Shown here: piece after piece, positions 57,639-64,000 of the stretch | Layout: each line of letters starts with the position of its first letter | Position numbering within the stretch: position 1 is the stretch's first letter | DNA from: Flammula alnicola | Taxonomy: Eukaryota; Basidiomycota; Agaricomycetes; Agaricales; Strophariaceae | DNA length: 64,000 nt | Direction of reading: 5' to 3' | Assembly: GCA_015499995.1 (NCBI GenBank) | Contig: JADNRV010000179.1 | Location: 40,480-104,479, forward strand | Translations under genes and position numbers: made by a program | The notes under the pieces: model-generated | Seen by the model: the letters and a program-made list of their open reading frames with translations, nothing else | What the model was told of the DNA's origin: nothing | The model's database searches: none

Positions 57639-60208
57639 TCCTGAAAAACCTGTTGTCTATCTCCGGGCTCTGTTTCAGGAACCACAGTGACTTCTACTTC
57701 CATTTCAATATTAAGATTACCTTGGCGATACGAATTCTGTGGCCGAGAGACAAAATAGGTATCGTCAAATGAATTTGGAAATAGCAGACGCTCTTGGTAC
57801 CAAGCGGCTAAGTCAAACTCCGGATCTCCGAAGTGATGCAAGGGTAGGAACCAGATGTTCCTGCAGAGTTTGTCTTCAACCAGAACTCTAGTATCATCTT
57901 CTGGGTCAAACCGAATATCACAGCGCAGTCGATTTCTTAAACTAAATCAGCAGTCATACAGAAATGGCCGACTTACTTGGACGACAAGTTCTAGGGTTCG
58001 TTCAATTAAAGGACCCATGCGCTCTTGAGATTCAGTTATCCATCCATCACCAAGGGGCACATTGCTGGATATAGCACAACGATGAGCATATTCCAGCGCT
58101 GGTTTAAAATCCGGGTTCAAGGTGAGGTCATGACTAAAGTAAGTGGTACACTCCCGATGTGAATCTGTGACAAGATGCAAATGCGGGGTTGCTGCCTTAA
58201 CAACAAAGCGAGCATCCTCGGAGAGATCATTATATGGGAAGCGTTCATCTCCGGGGTATGGTGCTCCGGCTTCTAATACCCGCAGAAGCAATGGCTTGAT
58301 CATATCTCCTAATTGGGTATTGGGACGTAAAGTTCGGCCATCGGTGCCTAATTCCCAACGGTATTCTGCTCTCGTAGAATATGTTGATGGAGGAAAGTTT
58401 ATTCCTACGTCATTGTCTATAATTATCTCAGCGTCTAAATCAGGCGCCTGTTCGTCTGGCTCTAATACGGGTTCCAGAACCTCTTCCGGTACTTCTTCCG
58501 GGAGAATACCATTTAGTTGATCATTAACATAATTAGGTAAAACTTCTGGTGAGCGTATTTCCTCGGTTACTCCTTCTGGAGCAATGGAAGCACACCCGAA
58601 TTCAAGTACAGAATCGGACATTTCAGAGATTAGTCCAGGCATGGAAGAATGTGTACATTCTGAACACGCATCATCTTGATCTTGAGATTTAACAGTGTTA
58701 ATTAAGTCTTCAATGATGGAACGAAGAGTTTTATCAACATTTCTGGTAAGGGGAGAATTGCTCATGTTTCGGCGGACAGGTTTGGTTCGTCCATACCTAT
58801 GGATCAAATACCAGTTACATAAATCAAACTTGCGGTTTGACAGTTCCTGGATCGAAATCCTAATAGGTCTACCTGGAAATTCCTTGTCGAGAATATCCCA
58901 GCGCATATATCCAGTTGAAATGAGACTGAAGCGAGCTGCATCCTCAACTTCACAGCAGGTAGACGGGTAAAGTTCCTCAATTCCACTGGAGAGGACTACT
59001 ACGGCATTCAGAGCAAATGCATTTCCAATTATTGGATAACGTTCCAAGGAGCTAGCATGTGATCCGGACCATTTTTCGGCCACTAGAGCATACCAAGCCC
59101 CAATTCCGAAACATGGATTTCTCAGCTTATATCCACTGATCATTTCACACCTGCGATAATAGATATCATAAATGATATACATATCAGTGATAAGGGGGAC
59201 TACAATAAAGCGATGCCCGGTATGAGATGGATCAGATACCCAGGAAAGTGGTGTATCCCCTGGATATTTATTAGTTAATTCCAACACATATTGGGCAGCG
59301 TACATTAAAGCATCACCCAATTGATGCCTTCTTGGCTGGCCCGGATGATAATGACAAGGCCAGTAATCCGCTTGATGGCTATGTAATATTTGCCACATCG
59401 GATCAGGGTAATCGAAGTTAATTAAGCCGACGGAGATAGAGTTAACCACCTCTACTTCATCGGATTCCACTTCTTCGGAGTCCTCTCCGAATTCTATATT
59501 AAAATTAGGAACTCCAGGTGGCTTCGAGCCCGATGAGTGCACTGTGCTGCGTTTCGGGCAATTACGAGACATGTGGCCGGCTTCTTTACAATTAAAGCAC
59601 TTTCCGGCTGCAAGCAAATCAGCGCGTTCTTTTTCAGTCAGCATAGGTTTCTGACTATTGAAAGGTTTGTTTGAAAAGGAATTATTATTTCCTGTACGCG
59701 ACTGAAATCTATGGGGAGCCGAGTTATTTCCTCGAGGTATAAACGAAGATCCCCGCCTGTATCCAACACTATGGTTGGACGTCTGGGGTGTGCCAGACCT
59801 AGAATGACCTTCACGGTTGAATGGCCGGTAATTGGATGAGGGCTGCCTTGATCCAATCCGAGCACGATTCTGGTCGCGAGATCGTCCAGGGTTCTGACTT
59901 CCCACATGCGAAGATTGATTCTGTTTAGCTTTAGGATCGCTGTTTGATGGGCGCTTATCCTGAGCGCCTGTTACATTTTCAGCGATCTCGATCATTTCGG
60001 CCTGATGAACCACTTCATCCCACAAAGATATTTCAGGATTATAATGATCCATCCACAGGCTTCGCTGAATAGAAGCTCGGAGTCCACTCCATAGCTTAAT
60101 TACTTTATCTCTCTCATTGACCATGCCAATAAGATTAAATAGTTCTTCAAGCTCATGAACATAAGCCGAGACTGATTTATCATTCTGGAAAGCTCGTTTA
60201 AGTTTATT
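57602..60208 (-). CDS. Gag C-terminal part: zinc knuckle plus a long unknown region
   Basis: Continues the gag frame after a TGA at 60211-60209: NKLKRAFQNDKSVSAYV, then KLWSGLRASIQRSLW typical of retrotransposon gag, a basic Arg/Asn/Gly-rich stretch, and one CCHC zinc knuckle (CFNCKEAGHMSRNC) near 59,600. Then come ~500 residues without a known domain (for example YDIYYRRCEMISGYKLRNPC; VVVLSSGIEELYPSTCCEVE) before the pol overlap. A third TGA at 57949-57947 lies beside a GTAAGT donor and TTTAG acceptor that could make a ~35-nt intron, but removing it shifts into an early stop, so a nonsense change is as likely. Confidence 0.8.
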
Positions 60209-61701
60209 TCATTGTTCCAGTCTAAAGTTAACTGGGAAACAATAGTTAAACAAGCCTTCAAAGAATTCAGGGAGTGTCCATTGATCGAAATTTAATGACA
60301 CTTTTTGCGTATAGTAATCATATGCAATTCCCTTGAGATAGTATGATAGTACAAGTACTTGCCTACTAGGCTTCACTCGCCCATCTAAGACATATGTGGT
60401 ACCTTCCGTCACGAATCTATGAAAGAGACGAGAATCCGGGGTTCCATCATATTCCTTAGGGGCTAGTGACTTCAGAGTAGTCTTGGATTTTCTAGTCCTA
60501 GAGCGTTTACTCCTTCTAGACTTAGATCGCTTGGCTCGTGAAGCAGGAGGTGTCAGCGGATCTTCACCGTGATCACTGCTACTACTGCTCGAGCTTGAAT
60601 CCGAGCTGGAAGGATCAGATTCCTCACGCTGTGTATTTTTAACTCTCAGGCGCTCCATATTTGCCAAGGTGCGTCCGAGATAACTATCAATGGGAATCTG
60701 ATTGATAGGGCGCGTGTCATTAAGGCGCGTGACTCTGTCAGGTGCGGGACCTGTCATACTCCTTCCTCGGAGTGGCCTTTCAGACCCCCTATCATTTCGC
60801 AATGATGGCAGTATATTACGGCCAGGTACATTCTTATTTACTGAATAGCTATTTAAAATTTGAGCTTGCGTGTCTATGTCTCGCTCAAGGGGGTCCAATT
60901 GAATGTTTCCCCAATTATGCGGGTCTACCGCTTTCCCCTTTCGCTTAGAAGACGGTCCTTCACCGCGAGAGGGACTAGAACTATGGTCTCTACCTGAGAC
61001 CATGGATACTTTAGCATAGCGGCGTGATATGCGCTCACGCTCATTTCTTGATAAAGCTTCCTCTGCCTGAGTAAGAATATCCGGTTGCTCTGGCACAGCC
61101 GCTTTATCTTTTTGCGGGATAATAATGTGCGCTGGCAACAGATTTCCTCCGGGGGAGTGCTTGGATAGGCGTTGCGCTTATGTACATTGAATGGCGACAC
61201 AGAGCGTGCGCGTGCATCGCATACGGCCGTATCACTTGCATGCGCATCAGGCGCGTTGCGTGGGAACTCAACTGATGGCCTACTGCCATGGCTTCGGCTT
61301 CGGCGTGAGCGTCTAACCGGGGTCTGCGGTTGCTCACTTACCAAATTTGGGTTGTTCTGGACCCATTCGCTAAACGATTCGGGCCGTTGGGCTTCCTCCG
61401 GCCACTGAGACGTGGTGGTACCGTGCTCATAATCATTTCCTCGGGATGCCAAACTCTGGGAATTCTTTCTCCCAGGAGTATTGGGGTCAGGCGACCCCTC
61501 CCTAGACCCTCCAATGAGGGCTTCTCGGTAAGTCGGTTTCTTGGCCGGCATTCTCTGGGCGCTGTCGCTTTCATCAGGGGGCTCACCAGTGCCTAGAGTC
61601 GAGTCGGGGATAGCCGTCTGTGCAGCTTCACTTGCCGCATTCCTGGCGGCCGCGCGGGTTCGGTTGCGAATAGAAGACGTAGTGGGTGGCTGGGCGAACA
61701 T
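60209..61701 (-). pseudogene. Gag N-terminal part, frameshifted
   Basis: Starts at ATG 61701 (MFAQPPTTSSIRNRTRAAAR) and runs in one frame to about 61,150. The sequence then continues sensibly only in another frame (NLLPAHIIIPQKDKAA) to TGA 60211-60209. The switch falls at a GGGGG run near 61,150, so a one-base slip is the likely cause. Later parts (TLKSLAPKEYDGTPD, FHRFVTEG, YLKGIAYDYYTQKV, WTLPEFFEGLFNYCFP) are the capsid-like gag core of Ty3/Gypsy elements. The block is rich in Arg and Ser and is probably disordered in its first half. Confidence 0.85.
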
Positions 61702-61938
61702 AGTCGGTAGTCGTAGAAATTAAGTAGTCGAGTAGTCGGTTCTAAGTCAATAAAACAAGAGGTCGCCGTACGTTAGTGGCTTCGGGTGATCAGACCGAGG
61801 TTCCTGTCGTTAGGCGGGTCGAAGTCGGTAAACGGAGAGTCGGAAAATTAAAAAATTAAGCAAGGTAGGATAGGATAGTCGAGTCGAGTGTTGTACGGAA
61901 TGAGATAGTCGATAGAGTCGGTGTAGTGTTCAAAAATA

Positions 61939-62458
61939 TGTGACAATTGGGAGCTTTCAGAGGCGTGGGAGTCACTGAAAGGCGAATTGGCACACGGTTG
62001 TAGATAGCGCGAGAATCAAGTGAACAGGTTAAAACTGTGTGATTGACTGTCTTGTCCTGTACAAATGGTCGACTCTTTATACTAAGCTAAGAGTACACGA
62101 GTCAGGTAATAAAATGGAGTCCGGAGACGAGAAGACGGACGCGTTATAGGTAGGTATTGAGTAAGTCATTTTACAAGGGATTAGGGAGTCAAAACAAATC
62201 ATAGGGTGACGATAAAGGAGTCAAAGAGGAGTCAAATAATAAGAGATATAGTCATAATAGCGAGTCAGAGAATAGTAAGTAAATACGGAGCCTTGGGCAG
62301 TTGAACGAAGCTATATACAAGTAGTTAATGAAACAAATAGGGGCTTACGAAGATAAGATAAGATACAAGGATCGCGGGAACAGGCGGATAATCATAAGGT
62401 ACGTGATACGTGATGCGTGGTGGTGCGTGGTACGTGATGCGTGATGGTATTTGTTACA
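61939..62458 (-). repeat. 5' LTR of the Gypsy element
   Basis: 520 bp, nearly identical to the 3' LTR. TG..CA ends, followed by GTGGA at 62459-62463. It carries the same TATAAA-type motif (here TATAAAG) on the minus strand, which would drive the element's own transcript. Confidence 0.95.
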
Positions 62459-62488
62459 GTGGAATTGCAAGGCCGTTATCGCCAACAT
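62459..62488 (-). pseudogene. Displaced 5' end of the C2-NACHT-ankyrin gene
   Basis: Reading on the minus strand, ATG 62488 encodes MLAITALQFH and, once the retrotransposon and one copy of GTGGA are removed, runs directly in frame into ATDWDLGIEVEG at 52089. An in-frame TAA lies 18 bp upstream of the ATG, so this is either the true start or the first codons after an unseen intron. This fragment independently confirms the insertion point. Confidence 0.75.
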
Positions 62489-64000
62489 ATTAGTGCTCAC
62501 TCGTTAAGGTCGCGCTAAGTAGCAACGGCTGATCGCTCTGCATAGTTATTGGAACAGTATACAACGTATAAGCGTCAGAGTCTCGATGAGGAGGAAGAGA
62601 AGAACGAGGGGGATAGCACTGCCTCGTTGTCGTGGTTCACGTTCAGCTCTTTAGCCCAAGCGATGCGCACTGCATTCAAGCTGTGTGAATGGACTCAACC
62701 CCAAAAATAGCCTCCTGTCAACCCTCCGTGTAGAAATGATGAGGCTTAGACGACCAAAACGCAAACACGAATCATAGTAGATGAGCTGGATGATACCGCC
62801 TTGGGTAGCGCTGATTTTCGGACATACTATATGTTAACGAACCCGTTTCCCATAAAATTTACATGCATACTCATATACTTAGGTCCAAATCCAAATGGAT
62901 ATCCCAATCGACGTCTGGGCTACCTTTGAGACATCGCAACGTGACGAACTGAAGGGCTCAGGCCATCCGTGTGCAATCGCCAAGGATTTTTACAACACCG
63001 CCAACTGCGATTCAGCAGGCGCTGTCCCTGGGCAGCATTCAGCGTCGAATTTAATGCCAAAGAAGATTTTCCTGCTGACGCACCAAGCTGGAAAAATAAA
63101 GCGTTCTAATTCCGTCCGTGTCATGCTCAACATCTAGCACCAGCATCGGAGCCCAAACTCTGAAGAACCAGGGTGGTGAGACGAATAGCGGTGTCCGACG
63201 ACCGACAAACGTTGTCGGTCTGGCGTCGATCGTTGTCAAAATTGGCTTCATTTCTTGTTCTGGAACGCTGGCGGTAAGTAACAGGAAGAGCTGCAACGCG
63301 GGCAAAGGAGGTATGTACCCTATCAGCACCGGATCCGGCAACGACTGGGTTTGCCCTGTGGGTGCAAGACGCCGTCAATGCAGTGAGTCGTCGTTCGGAG
63401 GGCGCAAGGTATGATAACGGCGGGTTGTGTACGGGATCGCGATGAACCAACGTGGTTTCAAGGAGGTGCGTAAGTCGCCATGCGCGAGGAAGAGAGGGGT
63501 CTACTTTGAAAGAGAGGCATCAAGCCTCGTAAAACGGAGGAGGCCTAATTGGAGGGTGAATTTGCGCTTGTACTGATGGGGTGAGATTTGTTGCATGAGG
63601 GTTGGACGCAATCACGCCTGCCCCGGCGGCCTTCTAAGTCGGGCGAGAGGAATATGGATGTCGTCGATGTTTTCGGAGGATTGAGTGGGTTAGAGTACAA
63701 ATATTTCGCATCGACATTGCAGCCGGCCCAAGCTAAGAGCGATGGAAGGAACTCTGTAGGGGTCGACGTTGAAGGCAGCGCTGACGTGGTACCATTTTTC
63801 GCTACAATAATTTATTTGGTTGAAGGAGCCGGAAAAAAGGTGATATGCGACGTCGTTCGACTTGTAATATTGCAACTGGGACTGCAGGAACATGAGACTG
63901 GAAGAAAACAAGACGACGTGGGGAGGAGTCGACGTACGTAGAATAGCCAGAAATTCGCAAGCATCACCATAGAGCCACAGTCCTAGCGAATATATAGACA
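62489..64000. other. Region upstream of the NLR gene; no supported gene
   Basis: Contains short open blocks on both strands without known motifs (for example minus-strand PILTTIDARPTTFVGRRTPL near 63,240) and the dispersed repeat at 63,740-63,943. A degenerate gene is possible, but no joined frame was found. Confidence 0.4.
63740..63943 (-). repeat. Dispersed repeat, copy 2
   Basis: Reverse-complement match to 6265-6480. Anchors include CTACGTACGTCGAC, TTTCTTCCAG, TACCACGTCAGCGCTG and TTCCTTCCATCGCTCTT. It lies outside the colinear inverted duplication, so it is a separate dispersed copy or a rearranged piece of the same event. Confidence 0.5.

Larger units (their letters stand above)
52095..62458 (-). 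mobile_element. Ty3/Gypsy LTR retrotransposon, 10.36 kb, recent insertion
   Basis: Complete element in minus orientation: 5' LTR 61939-62458, gag region 61701-57602, protease-RT-RNase H 57638-55551, integrase 55481-53715, an extra 3' ORF region 53648-52663, a short purine-rich AGGAGGG next to the 3' LTR (about 52,617-52,625), and 3' LTR 52095-52615. Domain order PR-RT-RH-IN assigns it to Ty3/Gypsy. The sequence after the 5' LTR (TATTTTTGAACACTACACC on the minus strand) does not start with the TGG usual for a tRNA primer site, so the primer is unknown. Three in-frame TGA codons and one frameshift interrupt the coding region. Confidence 0.95.

Noticed and set aside
57580..57640. Programmed -1 frameshift heptamer in the gag-pol overlap
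   Set aside because: GGTTTTTC occurs in the overlap but does not fit the X XXY YYZ rule in the gag frame, so a defined slippery site is not claimed.
61939..61960. tRNA primer-binding site after the 5' LTR
   Set aside because: The sequence following the LTR lacks the expected TGG and no tRNA 3' end complement was recognised; self-priming cannot be judged by eye.
1..64000. CRISPR array or prokaryotic operon features
   Set aside because: Pervasive spliceosomal introns and fungal gene families show a eukaryotic genome; no direct-repeat/spacer array exists.

Overview
The window looks like a nuclear segment of a filamentous basidiomycete, most likely an agaricomycete. The genes carry many 50-65 nt GT..AG introns with CTNAC-type branch sites. 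The gene families (C2-NACHT-ankyrin NLR-like proteins, DUF4238, DOMON/cytochrome b561 proteins, agaricomycete kinase-like proteins, combined C2H2/Zn2Cys6 factors, small secreted Cys-rich proteins) are typical of mushroom genomes. No tRNA, rRNA or CRISPR array was seen.

Layout. 1-5.24 kb: the 3' part of a NACHT-ankyrin gene plus a degenerate flank, together the left arm of a large inverted duplication. 5.25-6.97 kb: broken remains of a PAR32/DUF3602-like gene. 7.45-9.19 kb: an intact-looking DOMON-cytochrome b561 membrane protein gene. 10.08-14.09 kb: nested transposons. A 3,362-bp Tc1/mariner-type element (DD34E transposase, TA target duplication) also carries an unrelated 499-aa gene, and it sits inside a smaller element with ~58-bp inverted repeats. 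14.8-15.9 kb: a solo LTR followed by a 10-cysteine small secreted protein gene. 16.4-18.2 kb: DUF4238 protein. 18.8-22.5 kb: pseudogenes (2OG oxygenase, a small unknown gene, an M36 fungalysin fragment). 22.6-24.7 kb: MUP1-like amino-acid permease. 26.0-31.0 kb: zinc-finger transcription factor. 31-40.5 kb: gene-poor DNA with an hAT-like non-autonomous element. 40.6-42.9 kb: kinase-like protein lacking the catalytic Asp. 43.9-44.3 kb: a relic FAD-monooxygenase exon with two inverted ~75-bp repeats. 44.3-52.1 kb: the right arm of the inverted duplication, carrying a full C2-NACHT-ankyrin gene on the minus strand.

A 10.36-kb Ty3/Gypsy retrotransposon (52,095-62,458) interrupts the first coding exon of that gene. 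Its LTRs are nearly identical (one substitution and one indel in 521 bp) and are flanked by a perfect 5-bp duplication GTGGA, so the insertion is recent. The 3' LTR points into the gene and is open in frame with it.

The common theme is an NLR immune-receptor-like locus being reshaped by duplication, ankyrin-repeat homogenisation and transposition. Starts and splice sites are inferred by eye from the sequence. Where two reading frames could not be joined, the entry says so.
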